DNA from: Laspinema sp963821735
Lineage (GTDB): Bacteria; Cyanobacteriota; Cyanobacteriia; Cyanobacteriales; Laspinemataceae
Assembly: GCA_963821735.1 (NCBI GenBank)
Contig: CAWGFK010000070.1
Coordinates: 1-64,000 of the forward strand
DNA: 64,000 nt
Reading direction: 5' to 3'
The translations under genes and the position numbers were made by a program. Under the pieces are notes generated by a model. That model was not told the DNA's origin and did not search any database. It saw nothing but the letters and a program-made list of their open reading frames with translations. The number at the start of each line of letters is the position of its first letter. Position 1 is the first letter of the stretch. Below, one piece after another: positions 9,516 through 20,300 of this stretch.

Positions 9516-9615
9516 TCATGGCAGAGCCATGACACGGGCATTTTGCGGCTCTGCCGCCTGTGCGTGGGGAGGAGGCAGAGCCTCCAAGAGGGCATTACTT
9601 GGCAGAGCCAAGTAA
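9516..9615. repeat. Cluster of four palindromes sharing the core GGCAGAGCC
   Basis: Four short palindromes lie within 100 bases: 9516-9532 (arms TCATGGC/GCCATGA), 9545-9557 (GCGGC/GCCGC, core on the other strand), 9571-9585 (GGAGGC/GCCTCC) and 9595-9615 (TTACTTGGC/GCCAAGTAA). All keep AGA or TCT in the loop and GGC/GCC next to it, but the outer arms differ. The arms co-vary, so base pairing is kept while sequence changes. The cluster sits between the toxin-antitoxin pair and the Rpn gene and has no coding potential that I can see. Confidence 0.8.
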
Positions 9616-9685
9616 CGAGATGTATAATTATATGTTACAATAAACTTAGAAAAATTCCCCAACAGCATCATCAGGAGGAATCAGG

Positions 9686-10645
9686 GTGAATACCCCAAAT
9701 GCCAATTACGACCAGCCGTGGAAAGAAGCCTTAGAAGAGTATCTCGAACCCTTCTTAGCCTTCTTTTTCCCGGAAGTTCATCAGTTAGTAGACTGGAGCC
9801 GAGGATACGAATCCCTGGACAAAGAACTGCAACAAATTACCCCCACGGGTAGCAGTGGAGAGCGGGAAGGGGATAAACTTTTCAAGGTTTGGCAAAAAAA
9901 CGGAGAAGAAGCCTATATCTTGATTCATATCGAAGTCCAGAGTCAAGAAGACAGCCAATTTCCCGAACGGATGTACATCTACCATTATCGGTCGTTTGAC
10001 ATCCATAAAAAAGTGATTAGCCTTGCGATATTAGGATGCGATCGCCCGTCATGGCGGCCCCACTCCTATAGTTATAACCTCGCAGGCTGTTCCGTCACTT
10101 TTGAATTTCCCACCGCCAAACTCCTGGACTATGAAAGTCAGTGGGAGACCCTTAAAACCAGTCTCAATCCCTTAGCCTTTTTAGTGATGGCCCATTTAAA
10201 AACCCAAGCCAGCACCGGAAATGCCGAAGAACGAGAACAGTACAAATGGGAGCTAGTGCAGAACCTCTATGAACGAGGTTATACTGAAACCGACATCATC
10301 AACTTATTTCGATTACTCGATTGGATGATGACCCTACCCGAAAGCCTGCAACAAAGTTTTGATACCAAACTCAAAAACTATCAGGAGGAACGAAAAATGC
10401 CGATTCTAAGCAATATCGAACGTCGCGCAATGGAAGCCGGTCACCAAGAAGGGAGCTTAGAAAATGCCCGGAATTCGGTACTGTTAGTATTGAGCGCCCG
10501 GTTCAATTCTGTGTCACCAGAACTGAGTGCGCGAGTGAATCAAATTGCTGATCTCTCGATGCTAAGTCAACTGCTGCAACAGGCCAGTGTGATCAGTTCA
10601 GTTGCGGAATTTGAGGCACTGATTCCCTCGGACGAACCGGAATAG
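9686..10645 (+). CDS. Rpn/PD-(D/E)XK family protein with C-terminal DUF4351
   Basis: A 319-residue protein of a family that is highly expanded in cyanobacteria. The N-terminal half (PWKEALEEYLEPFLAFFFPE, then LIHIEVQSQED with the acidic/E-x-Q catalytic pattern) resembles the PD-(D/E)XK nuclease fold of Rpn recombination-promoting proteins. The C-terminal 60 residues (NARNSVLLVLSARFNSVSPE, ending FEALIPSD) match DUF4351. The GTG at 9686 follows a strong ribosome site (CAGGAGGAA at 9672-9680). It stands alone between palindromic repeats, in keeping with the mobile, repeat-rich settings where these genes are often found. Nuclease activity is known for some relatives; for this member it is inference. 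Confidence 0.85.
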   Translation: MNTPNANYDQPWKEALEEYLEPFLAFFFPEVHQLVDWSRGYESLDKELQQITPTGSSGEREGDKLFKVWQKNGEEAYILIHIEVQSQEDSQFPERMYIYHYRSFDIHKKVISLAILGCDRPSWRPHSYSYNLAGCSVTFEFPTAKLLDYESQWETLKTSLNPLAFLVMAHLKTQASTGNAEEREQYKWELVQNLYERGYTETDIINLFRLLDWMMTLPESLQQSFDTKLKNYQEERKMPILSNIERRAMEAGHQEGSLENARNSVLLVLSARFNSVSPELSARVNQIADLSMLSQLLQQASVISSVAEFEALIPSDEPE

Positions 10646-10665
10646 TAAAGATTGAATAGACTTTT

Positions 10666-10690
10666 CGGGACAAGGGATTGCCTTGTCCCG
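10666..10690. repeat. Perfect 10-bp stem hairpin after the Rpn gene
   Basis: CGGGACAAGG at 10666-10675 and CCTTGTCCCG at 10681-10690 form a perfect stem with a 5-base loop, 20 bases after the Rpn stop. No T-run follows, so it is not a standard terminator. It belongs to the same family as the hairpins near 9464 and 50404. Confidence 0.65.
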
Positions 10691-10763
10691 AGGAGAAGTA
10701 ACAATCAGGAGGATTGGCGGCAATGTCATGGAATCAACTTCTGCGCTACCTCTGTCATGTGCT

Positions 10764-11645
10764 TCAGGGTTCTGATTTGGGTAATTCGGAAAATTTTTGC
10801 TCTAATTCTCGATATTTCGGCACATCAATGATTGTTTCAAAGTCTTGAAAGTTTACTAATTTATCAAACCCAGTGGTAGTTTGATGTTGTCTTAAATACT
10901 GGAAACAGTCCTCGATCGCCTTCGTTGCTGCAAACAACCCCGACAACGCATACACCGCGATTTTATACCCCAATGCCTCTAACTCCTGCGCCGACAATAC
11001 CGGCGTTTTTCCGCCTTCTATGGCATTGGCAAACAACGGCACATCAGGAAATGCTGTGGCAATTTCTTGTAACTCCTGGACCGACTGCGGTGCCTCTACA
11101 AACACAATATCCGCCCCCGCTTCATAATAGGCGCGACCCCGGCGAATGGCTTCGGCTAACCCTAACGGGGCTCTAGCATCGGTGCGTCCGACAATTACCA
11201 ATCCACTCTCACCTCGTGCCTGGACTGCGGCGCGAATCTTTTGGATATGTTCTTCTGCGGAAATCACCCGTTTTCCTTGGAAGTGACCGCACTTTTTCGG
11301 CCATTCCTGGTCTTCTAAAATTACGCCAGCAATTCCCTGTTGCACTGCATCGGTTACCGTGCGGATGACGTTGAGGGGATTACCATAGCCGGTATCGATA
11401 TCGGCGACTACAGGAATATTGACCGATTGTGCGATTCGGCCTACACTGTATAGCATTTCCGTGGCGGTGAGGAAGCCGTAATCGGGTCGTCCTAGGGTGG
11501 AGGCGGAGATGCCGAATCCACTGGTGAAGACCATTTCAAAACCGGCGCGTTCGGCGAGTTGGGCGCTGATACAATCATAAATCCCCGGAACGACGAGCAT
11601 TCCGGGGCGTTTCAGGAGTTGGCGGAGATTGTGAGTTGAGTTCAT
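10764..11645 (-). CDS. Isocitrate lyase/PEP mutase superfamily enzyme
   Basis: A 293-residue TIM-barrel enzyme acting on C-C or P-C bonds of oxaloacetate/pyruvate-like compounds. Family marks are VVPGIYDCISAQLAERAGF, the metal/substrate loop DIDTGYGN, EDQEWPKKCGH with the KKCGH active-site loop as in 2-methylisocitrate lyases, and GRTDAR. I chose the ATG at 11645 since MNSTHNLRQLL matches the usual N-terminus; a longer open frame runs upstream through the hrcA 3' end but is not protein-like. Substrate cannot be fixed from sequence: methylisocitrate lyase, oxaloacetate decarboxylase-like and phosphonate enzymes are all possible. No other methylcitrate or phosphonate genes are nearby. Confidence 0.85.
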   Translation of the reverse strand: MNSTHNLRQLLKRPGMLVVPGIYDCISAQLAERAGFEMVFTSGFGISASTLGRPDYGFLTATEMLYSVGRIAQSVNIPVVADIDTGYGNPLNVIRTVTDAVQQGIAGVILEDQEWPKKCGHFQGKRVISAEEHIQKIRAAVQARGESGLVIVGRTDARAPLGLAEAIRRGRAYYEAGADIVFVEAPQSVQELQEIATAFPDVPLFANAIEGGKTPVLSAQELEALGYKIAVYALSGLFAATKAIEDCFQYLRQHQTTTGFDKLVNFQDFETIIDVPKYRELEQKFSELPKSEP

Positions 11646-11682
11646 GGTTCGACAAGCGATCGCAAGCAACATGAACCCTATT

Positions 11683-12755
11683 TTAAACGCTGAGTGCCTC
11701 CGATAAATAATCCGCTGCCGCCTCCACGATCGCGATCGCATTTTCATAAACCATCCGCGTCGGTCCGAGAACCCCCACACTCCCCACCGGCACCGTTCCC
11801 CGATGATAGGTGGCCGAAACCAGAGTACAGGTTCTAATCGGTTCTAGGGGATTTTCTGCCCCAATTCGCACTTGCACCCGCCGACCGGACCCCTCCGGTG
11901 CAGGGGGTTCAAAAATCAACGGCAGGAGTTGGTCCTGTTCTTCTTCCAGCAGTTGAATCAGAGTCTGGACTTGGGTCAATTCACAAAATTCCGGTTGTCT
12001 CAACACTTCCGAAACCCCACTAATCAAAATTTGAGTTTTGCCCGGGGTTTGAGCCACGGACGGCTAAATCCTGTAACCAATGACTCAAAACTTCCGCATA
12101 CTGCTCAAATTCTCGTCCTAATTCACTCCAATCTAGGGCGGATAATTGGGCGAGGGTTTGTCCGCGTAGATGGTTATTGAGGAAATTTGAGAGGATTTGC
12201 AACTCGCGATCGACGATTTCCTCATCGGCGAGGGAGTCATCTGGGGACTCGGGAAGTTCCATGACAGCAGATTGGGTTTGATAGTTATCAATCACCACCA
12301 CAATCATGATTTTGCGAGGTTCGATCTGGATTAACTGCAAATGCCTCAGACAAGCGGTGTGAGTCTGAGGCATTGTAATTAAGGCGATATATCCGCTGAG
12401 GGCCGCCAAGATTTGAGAAGCCCCTCTGCAGCACCGCTTCAAAGGCCCAATTTTCTAACTTCAGGCGATCGCTCAGGGCCTGTTCCACTTGTCGCGAGAT
12501 GCCATCATCCGGTTTAATCAGCTTATCCACATAAATGCGATAACCGGAATCTGAAGGGATGCGACCTGCGGAGGTATGGGGTTGATAGAGTAATCCGGCT
12601 TTTTCTAACCACCCCATTGCATTGCGAATGGTGGCGGGACTGACGCTTAAATTATATTCATCCACTAAGGTTTTAGAGCCTACAGGTTCGGCAGTGGCGA
12701 TATAGTGCCGGACAGTCGCCCATAAAACATATTGTTGTCGTTCGTTAAGGTTCAT
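11683..12755 (-). CDS. hrcA: Heat-inducible transcription repressor HrcA (frame broken twice)
   Basis: HrcA represses groESL-type heat-shock genes by binding CIRCE operators. The N-terminal winged-helix domain is clear (LNERQQYVLWATVRHYIATA, EPVGSKTLVDEYNLSVSPAT, IRNAMGWLEKAGLLYQPHTS, AGRIPSDSGYRIYVD), followed by the HrcA core and the C-terminal dimer region (SVGVLGPTRMVYENAI). I start it at 12755 (MNLNERQQYV). The frame breaks near 12421-12424, where a G-run on the coding strand is one base short, and near 12057-12061, where there is one extra base; correcting both gives a normal protein of about 357 residues. No CIRCE element is seen in this window. Confidence 0.88.
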
Positions 12756-13161
12756 TTGCACAAATATGGGAGCCAAAGCCAAATGTAATCGGTTTTAAAA
12801 ACTGAGCGGTTATCAATTGAAAAGGGACTTGTGGAAATCAGCAATAGCGAGAACTGCGCCCATTGTTGGGTTCCGTCAGAGGAATCCGGACTAGGTAGAA
12901 TATAGCGACGTTTACCCTGAAATTCTGCTGCTGTCGTTACAGGTTGGGAGAAGGTTCACGCTATTTTTGGACGGATTTCCATCCGATTTAGATTCTATTT
13001 TAGTTTAAAAAGGTGCGGGATGGGGGTTAGGGACCCTGGAATAGGCGGGTCCCGCAGGGGGAGGGTGGTGGTTGGTATCGGGGGGTAGTTGCCCGATCCG
13101 GGAAGGTTCAAGTGCGATCGCCCCAGGAACTGGGCCGAGACTGCACTGGAGGGCCTCGGGA
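12756..13161. other. Intergenic, no gene recognised
   Basis: About 400 bases between hrcA and nadK. The promoter of hrcA should lie here on the minus strand. G-rich stretches and one HIP1-like site are present; I see no RNA gene, clear operator or coding signal. Confidence 0.5.
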
Positions 13162-14079
13162 TTAAGGCAGTTCTACCGAAGTGGGTTTAGCAATGTGAGG
13201 CAGACCCCAGCCGAGTTTTTCTCGGAGAACATGGAAAAATTCCGGGGGATTAATCCGGATAAATTTCGCTGAGTAGGGCGATCGCTGAACTCGCACCTGG
13301 TCCTCGGGGAGTACATAGCACCCGGCATTCCCATCCACCACCATCACCAAACGATTGGTATTCGCCGGAAAAATCGTCACAGGTTCAGTATTGGCAAACA
13401 CCAAAGCCCGAGACGCGAGAGAATGGGGACAAATCGGCACCAGTTGTAACACCGGGACATCCGGCGTGATCACCGGACCCCCAGCCGAGAGCCCATAAGC
13501 CGTCGAACCTGTGGGAGTGGAAATAATCACCCCATCTGCCGCAATATCTACCGGCGCATGGCGTCCCACTTCAATTTCAAAGTGACACATACAGGTGAGG
13601 GGTTCCCGGTGTAAGACCATTTCATTCAGGCAAAGCGCCTCCCAGACAACGGTATCGTCTCGGATCGCCTGCACCGTGACCATCGTCCGTTCTTCGATTT
13701 GATAGTTCCCCGCTAACACCTGTTCCATTGCTTCGGGAAGTTGGTTGAGATAGGTTTCCGTCAGAAACCCCATGTGGCCCGTATTGACCGTTAACAAGGG
13801 AATGCCGCAGCTTGCCACCTGCCGAAATGCGGACAGCACAGTGCCATCGCCTCCCAACACCACCGCGAAAGACATTTCAGCGTTAAATCCAGGAGGGGTG
13901 AGCTGTTCGACGGTGGTATGACAGACGGGCTTATCTAGGTCAGAATAGCCTAGAATGCCGCCCATGCCGGTGGCGAGAGCAACTTCCCAACCCAATCCAA
14001 TCAGCTTGTCTCTCCATTCTTCGGCAGCGCGACAAGCTATGGGTTTAACATCGTTGTAAATAATGCCAGCTTTGGGCAC
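13162..14079 (-). CDS. nadK: NAD(+) kinase
   Basis: Cytoplasmic enzyme that phosphorylates NAD+ to NADP+. The 305-residue protein has the hallmark GGDGT in FAVVLGGDGTVLSAFRQVA, the conserved NTGHMGFLTE, the NAD-binding segment GVIISTPTGSTAYGLSAGGP and ICPHSLASRALV. Length fits the bacterial family. The ATG at 14079 gives a normal N-terminus (MPKAGIIYNDVKPIA). Cyanobacteria usually carry two NAD kinases; which of the two this is cannot be decided from the sequence alone. It is transcribed in the same direction as ycf39 upstream, with about 220 bases between, and is intact unlike its neighbours. Confidence 0.93.
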   Translation of the reverse strand: MPKAGIIYNDVKPIACRAAEEWRDKLIGLGWEVALATGMGGILGYSDLDKPVCHTTVEQLTPPGFNAEMSFAVVLGGDGTVLSAFRQVASCGIPLLTVNTGHMGFLTETYLNQLPEAMEQVLAGNYQIEERTMVTVQAIRDDTVVWEALCLNEMVLHREPLTCMCHFEIEVGRHAPVDIAADGVIISTPTGSTAYGLSAGGPVITPDVPVLQLVPICPHSLASRALVFANTEPVTIFPANTNRLVMVVDGNAGCYVLPEDQVRVQRSPYSAKFIRINPPEFFHVLREKLGWGLPHIAKPTSVELP

Positions 14080-14302
14080 CGCGAAAAAGTCCTGCTAGTG
14101 GGTTATTGATTGCCAGAGTTAGGGATGGAATCACATTCTTGGTGAGTCACCGCGAATGCACTGGGCAGATGAATGGCATCTGGGATGCCAAATAGCCCTG
14201 TGAAACTAGAGTCTGAACAAAGCTATGCCATTTGTCAAGAGCCTTCAGGCGATCGCCCTCCACAGGCTAGTTCCTTTGACGGGGCTAACCCTACGGGAGG
14301 GG

Positions 14303-15275
14303 TTAAAATGGGACTCGGCGTTTGGACTGCTTCTTGGTTTTGCTCTGTTCGTAATCTAATTCTTTCAACTTCTTTAAAATTCGGCTGAAATACTCTCTCA
14401 GGTACGATTCTACGGTGGTCGTGTCCTTGGGGTCCAATCCAAAAACAGGATACACCTCATCCATATTGGCGGTTAGGGGTTTCTCTGAGGCGAGCACTTC
14501 AGCAAATGCCAAGCGATCGGCTACATTCCAACCCCATTGGAAAAATCGTACCACCCGGCGAAATCCCCGCAGAACACCCAACGGCATTCGCGTCACCTTG
14601 GCTTTTTCCCCCGAGAGTCGTTCGCACAGGTCGATAATTTCCTGGGGAGTCCAGGGACGAGTCCCCACCACGGGAAAAATCGACTTGGAGGTTTCAGGGA
14701 CCGACAAGGCCCGCACTGCAAATTTAGCAATGTCCTGGGTATCCATATAGGCAATGGGCGCAGTCTGGTTAGTCACCCACACCGCTTGATTGTCCAAAAT
14801 CGGGATGGCGTATTGAGAAATCAACCCTTGCATGAAGCCCGCTAATTGCAGGATGGTGTAATCTAATCCCGATTCAGCTAAATAGACTTCTGTGCAGCGT
14901 TTGATTTCCATTAAGGGGACTTCTGGATACTGGTCCGCTTCCAGAATAGAAAAGAAGATATACCGTTCGACCCCGGCTTTTTTGGCCGCTTGAATGAGCG
15001 CCACCTTACCTTCCCAGTCCACTTGTTTGATGCTCAGAGAATCGGTGGGCCGATTCGTCGCTGCATCAATAATCGCCGTCACCCCTTCGAGGGCAACGGG
15101 CAAGGTTTCTGGATCGCATAAGTCTGCGCGGACCAACTCAGCGCCCCATTCTTTTAAAAAGGCCGCTCTTTTGAAACTGCGTACTAAACAACGTACCTGG
15201 TATCCCTCGTCTAAGGCGCGACGGGCAACCTGTCTGCCTAAGGGTACCAGTGGCACCGACAACCAATAAGCTCAT
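14303..15275 (-). CDS. ycf39: Ycf39/HCF244-type photosystem II assembly factor (frameshift near N-terminus)
   Basis: Atypical short-chain dehydrogenase-like protein that in cyanobacteria forms a complex with high-light-inducible proteins and helps D1 insertion and chlorophyll delivery during photosystem II assembly. The N-terminus MSLLVVGATGTL carries the GxxGxxG dinucleotide motif, followed by GRQVARRALDEGYQVRCLVR, DAATNRPTDSLSIKQVDWEG, AESGLDYTILQLAGFMQGLI and VVRFFQWGWNVADRLAFAEV. The ATG at 15275 and the rest of the gene are in different frames because of one extra G in 15242-15244; removing it gives the expected sequence (TGTLGRQVARR). About 323 residues, as usual for the family. Confidence 0.9.
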
Positions 15276-15738
15276 CCAGGATTGTTTGACGAAATTTTAA
15301 CTTTTATGAAATTTTATCAGAGATTCCTGAGATTTCTGAAGGAAATTCGTTACAAATCTGAACAATTTTGAGGCATTGCGCTAAAAAACTTAAAGAATCG
15401 AGGGCAGTGGGGTCCCTAACCGCCTAAAAATGGAGCCATCTCCAGTTCCCTCTCTTTGATAAGGGGCGGGCGATGCCTGAACGAGGACCTGGGTACACCG
15501 GGGTGAGAAACCGGGTTTTTGGTGGTATAGATTGAATACGCTACCGGCATTCTAGGAACCCAAACCGAAACCCAAATCAACCCCCAGTTTCTTGACAAAA
15601 CTACGCAGATTGGTTACAGCTTGAACGATAACAAGGCGGAATATTTCTCTTTAAGCCCAGCTTGACCCGCCCAGGGCAGTATAGTCACCTCTTGAAGACT
15701 CCCATTCCCTGTCCCATTCCCTTTAACTGACTGCAATT
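15276..15738. other. Intergenic with dispersed AGAAACCGGGTTTTT-type repeat
   Basis: Divergent promoter region of ycf39 and the symporter. At 15505-15520 it contains GAGAAACCGGGTTTTT, and near 15585 CCCCAGTTTCTTGAC, which together resemble a short dispersed repeat; the same family forms a hairpin at 42011-42072. No gene is supported here. Confidence 0.5.
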
Positions 15739-17240
15739 ATGAAGAAACGCTGGATTTCACTGATCATCCTATTTCTACTGGCCCTGCCGATCGCCGCAGT
15801 CGCCCAAGAAGCTCAAGAGGCTGCACCCACCGGCTTCCTCCCCACCCTCGATGCCGTCTTCACGCAAGTGGTGGCTTGGATGTCTGCCGTCCTGTTTTTC
15901 GATTTTGGCCTAGGCATCCCCCTCATTGTCGTCTGGTTGATTAGCGGTGCGGTTTATTTCACCATTCGCATGGGCTTTATCAACTTCCGCGCCTTGAAAC
16001 ACGCCTTTTTCGTCATCCAAGGGCACTATGACGACCCTGCCGAAGCTGGAGAGGTCAGCCATTTCCAAGCCCTGGCTGCGGCCCTATCCGCTACGGTGGG
16101 ACTCGGGAATATTGCCGGGGTGGCGATCGCCGTTTCCGTGGGAGGACCCGGGGCCATGTTCTGGATGACCGTTGCCGCCTTATTCGGCATGACGAGCAAG
16201 TTTGTCGAATGCACCCTCGCCCAAAAATATCGCGTTGTCCTGCCCGATGGTCGGATTGCCGGTGGCCCCATGTACTATCTCTCTCGGGGTTTAGCGGAAA
16301 AAGGCATGGGTCAATTTGGCAATATCATGGCGAGTTTGTTTGCCATCCTCTGTATTGGGGCCGCCTTCGGTGGGGGCAATATGTTCCAAGCGAATCAATC
16401 CTTTGTCGCCATTTCCGGTCTATTCCCCGCGCTACCCAACTGGCTGTACGGAATCGCTTTAGCCTTCCTGGTTTCCCTCGTCATTATCGGTGGGATTCGC
16501 CGCATCGGGAACGTTGCCGGTGCCTTCGTCCCCGCCATGTGTACCATTTATGTGGCAGCATCTTTGTGGATTATTCTGATGAATCTGCCTCAGATTCCCG
16601 CTGCCTTTGCCCAAATTTTTACCGAAGCGTTTGTCCCCCAAGCGGCTTATGGGGGATTTCTTGGCGTATTGGTCCAGGGGTTCCGGCGATCGGCATTCTC
16701 CAATGAAGCCGGGCTGGTTCAGCGGCGATCGCCCATGCTGCCGCCCGAACTGAAGAACCCGTCCGAGAAGGCATTGTCGCCCTCCTCGAACCCTTTATCG
16801 ATACAGTAATTATCTGTAACATGACCGCCTTAGTCGTCATTATCACCGGAGAATATGCCAACCCCAACACAGCGCCTGGGGTAGAAACCACCGCTGCCGC
16901 ATTTGCTTCCGTGATCAGTTGGTTCCCCACTGTCCTCACTTTGGCCGTCTTTCTGTTTGCCTTCTCCACCATGATTTCCTGGAGTTACTACGGTGAACGC
17001 TCCTGGACCTACTTGTTTGGCGAAAGCAGCATGATTATCTACCGCGTGATTTATGTCGTTTGCGTCTTCCTCGGGACCGTCATCAACCTCGGTGCCATCC
17101 TCGATTTCTCCGATATGATGTTCTTTGCAATGGCCTTTCCCAATATGTTGGGCGGGTTCCTCCTGGCAGACAAAGTTCGGGCCGATCTCGACAGTTATAT
17201 GCTCCGTCTCAACAGTGGCGAAATGCCAGTTTACAAGTAG
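15739..17240 (+). CDS. Sodium:alanine symporter (AGCS family), one frameshift
   Basis: Membrane carrier that brings in alanine or glycine with Na+. It begins with a hydrophobic signal-like segment (LIILFLLALPIAAVA), then many membrane helices with family motifs: TIRMGFINFRALKHAF, SATVGLGNIAGVAIAVSVGG, MTSKFVECTLAQKYR, GGPMYYLSRG and YYGERSWTYLFGE. The frame breaks at 16716-16717, where GCTGGTTC lacks one G; adding it restores GLGSAAIAHAAARTEEPVRE and joins the two halves into a protein of about 500 residues, the usual length. The ATG at 15739 is preceded by no strong ribosome site. It converges with the downstream kinase array. Confidence 0.9.
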
Positions 17241-17328
17241 TAAACTCTGTGACTAACTGATCGGGCTGGGGTGAGGTTTAGCGTTGATTGCTTGACTCAT
17301 CCTCTACCCAGCCTCTTGCTCACCCTCG

Positions 17329-20300
17329 TTACTTCTGTTTGAGAACAATTAAGGTGAGGTCATCATAAATCTTCTGCCCGCCAATATGTCGCCGGACATC
17401 CTCAATCACAGCTTGACAAATTTCCCGCGCATTACCCTGTAAATGATGGCGAATTGATGCAATCATCGGCTCAAGACCATACTGTACCAAATTGCTATCC
17501 ACCGCCTCTGTAATTCCATCGGTGTACAACACCACCACATCCCCAGAATTTAACTCGATCTCCGTGGTACTCACAAAATCCGCAATCTCATCAATGAGAC
17601 CTATTGGAAATCCTAAATCAACGGTATCAATACACTCTACGCTTCCATCGGCACGCATGACGATCGCCTCTTCATGCTGCCCACTTAAGGTTAATCTGCC
17701 TTGATGATAATCCAGCAGCGCCAGAGTCATATTTTTATCAGCATTGATGCGCTGGACATTTTTATAAATCGTGCGGTTGATGACATCTAAAAATTGCACC
17801 GGGTCCGTAAAATCTCCTTCCAGTAACGTCCGGACCGCCGTTTGAGCCATCATCATCACCACCCCACTTTGCAACCCATGTCCCGTCACATCCCCGATCG
17901 CGATTTTGGTGCGATCGCCACTTTTAAGCACATCATAGTAATCCCCCCCCACTTCATCTGCCGGTTCCATAAATCCGGCAATGTCTAACCCCTCAATCGC
18001 CTCCAGTTCCTCCTGGTTTGGCAACAGCATTTTTTGCAATCGCTGGGTCACATCTAACTCGGCCCCCATCCGGATATTTTCCGCTTTTAACCGCTCATTC
18101 AGCATCGTAATTTCTGCATTGGCGTTGGCTAATTGGGCGGTCCGTTCTTTGACTTTCTCTTCTAAAGTTTGATACAAGCGGGCATTTTCAATGGAAATTG
18201 CTACCTGTCCTGATAACAACTGTAACACTTCCACTCGTTCCGGGGTAAAGGCTCCCGTGGTGCTATTGTTTTCCAAATAAACAATGCTAACCAGTTGACC
18301 TCTATCAATCAGGGGTACGCATAAAATTGATTTGGGTTGAGCCTCTTGAATATAGGAATCGCTTGTAAAATTGCCGCTGACTTGTAGCATCATTTAAAAC
18401 TACAGTTTCTTGAGTTCTGGCTACATAATTGACAATCGATTCGGAAAGGGTCTGACAGTTGGCTACCGGAATCGATTGCAACACCGTGACCCGCTCATTT
18501 TCTATTTCTCCTGCCGCTTCGATGAGCAATTGGCTCTGAATTGATAAAATTAAGTAGCCCCGTTGTGCGCCAGCATTTTCGATGAGAATTTGCATCAAGC
18601 TAGAGAGTAATTTTTCCAGCAAAACTTCCCCGGAAATGGCTTGAGAAGCTTTCATTACTGTGGCAATATCGAGGCTAGACCCGGAACCAGTGGTACTGGC
18701 GACGGATTTGGTTGTACTGTTTGTGCTGACCCGTTCCCGGGTAATAAAGAACTCGCCATATCGCGTTTCTAAATCCTGAACCTTTGCCGTAGCACCCCAG
18801 AGTTGATAAGTGTAGCGAGCTTGCTGCATATAGGCGATGGCAGTCAACTCTTTTTCTTTCCCTTTGGAGAGATAGAATTTGGCGGCGAGTTCATAAGCGA
18901 TCGCCGCTTCGTGGAGATAGTTATTTTCTTGGGCTAGGATGATGGCTTTATCGTAGTAATTGCTCGCCTGTACATCTTTGCCTTGTACCCGACAGAGTTC
19001 CGCCTCTACCAGCCAATATTTATGGGAATTATTTTGCGGAGCATAATGCGCCCATTTTTTAAGTTTTTTCTGGTTGCGGAAAACTTGGCGAATCCAGGAA
19101 TTTTTCTGCGATCGGGGTGCATCGGATGCCCGGGCTAAACGCGCTAGAGAATCATAAAAACAAACGTGAGAAAGGAGCAGCGTGGCGGGAACGGCATCGA
19201 TATACGCTTGTGCTAGGTCCGCATTGGCGATCGCCTGCTCAACCTCTCCAAACAGAATGCACAGGATTAATTTATTAGAAGTATATCACAAAAATTGTAC
19301 TCCGGTCTTTGCGACTCTGGAGGATGGGCATCCTCACCTGTTCATCGAAAGCCATTCCGATTAAATGAGAAGGATTTTCAGCTTGACCGAGCAGATTCAG
19401 AACAGTTTGATAAAAGATTCGATGCCCGTCCGTCGTTCTTTCCTGTCCCGTTTCCTCGATGACTTGAGCATAGATTTCCATCTCTGACTCCAGTTGAGTC
19501 AGTTCAGCGCCAATTAGAACACTATAGTAGCAGTAATGGAACGCGGAATAGGCCGCAAATTCCAAATCTCCCGTTTCCAGCCCGACGGTATAAGCTCCTA
19601 ACATTGGGTTTAACATCTCTTGCACTGGGTCTTTCCAATGTTTAATAAAGCTATGAACCAGATATTCCGTTCGGGGCTTGTCTTTTTTGGTGTTGAGTTG
19701 TTTGAGGAAGTTGAGGGCCAGTTGACCAAATTGATAGCCTGACTCAATATCTCCCAGGCCACAGAGAATCAATCCATAGCAACTATAGGCATAAGCGGAT
19801 TCTGAAGTATTGCCCCATTTAATCGATAAATTGACCTGTTGAAAAACAGCCAAGGGAAACAATAAAGGGGCGGAAAAGTAGATGGCGGTATTGAGTTTTG
19901 ATAAAATCCCCATGATGGCTTGAATCTCAGGCTGGGTCATGGGAGGGAGGTCTTGTAAACTGGCGATCGGTCGCCACCCAATGATCAGTTTTGTCCGAAT
20001 CAGTCCTAATAAAATATCAAGGGTTTTAGGCTGCCTCGGTAATTTGATTCCGAATAAGCTCAAGACTTCTAGTCCGATATCCAATGCTTCATTAAACTTG
20101 CTTTGGGATACCCCCGCTTGAATTTTTACCTCATAAACTTTGACCTTATCGAGGACAGTTTTGGCTTGCGCGACTACGGTTTCCACCCATTGATCCATCA
20201 AGGCAAAATCGGCTTTGAGATAGGCGACTTCCGTCGCTTCTTCATAGAGGGAAAGGGTCAGGGCATACTGGTCTTGCCAACTCTGGGTTCCTAAGAGTTC

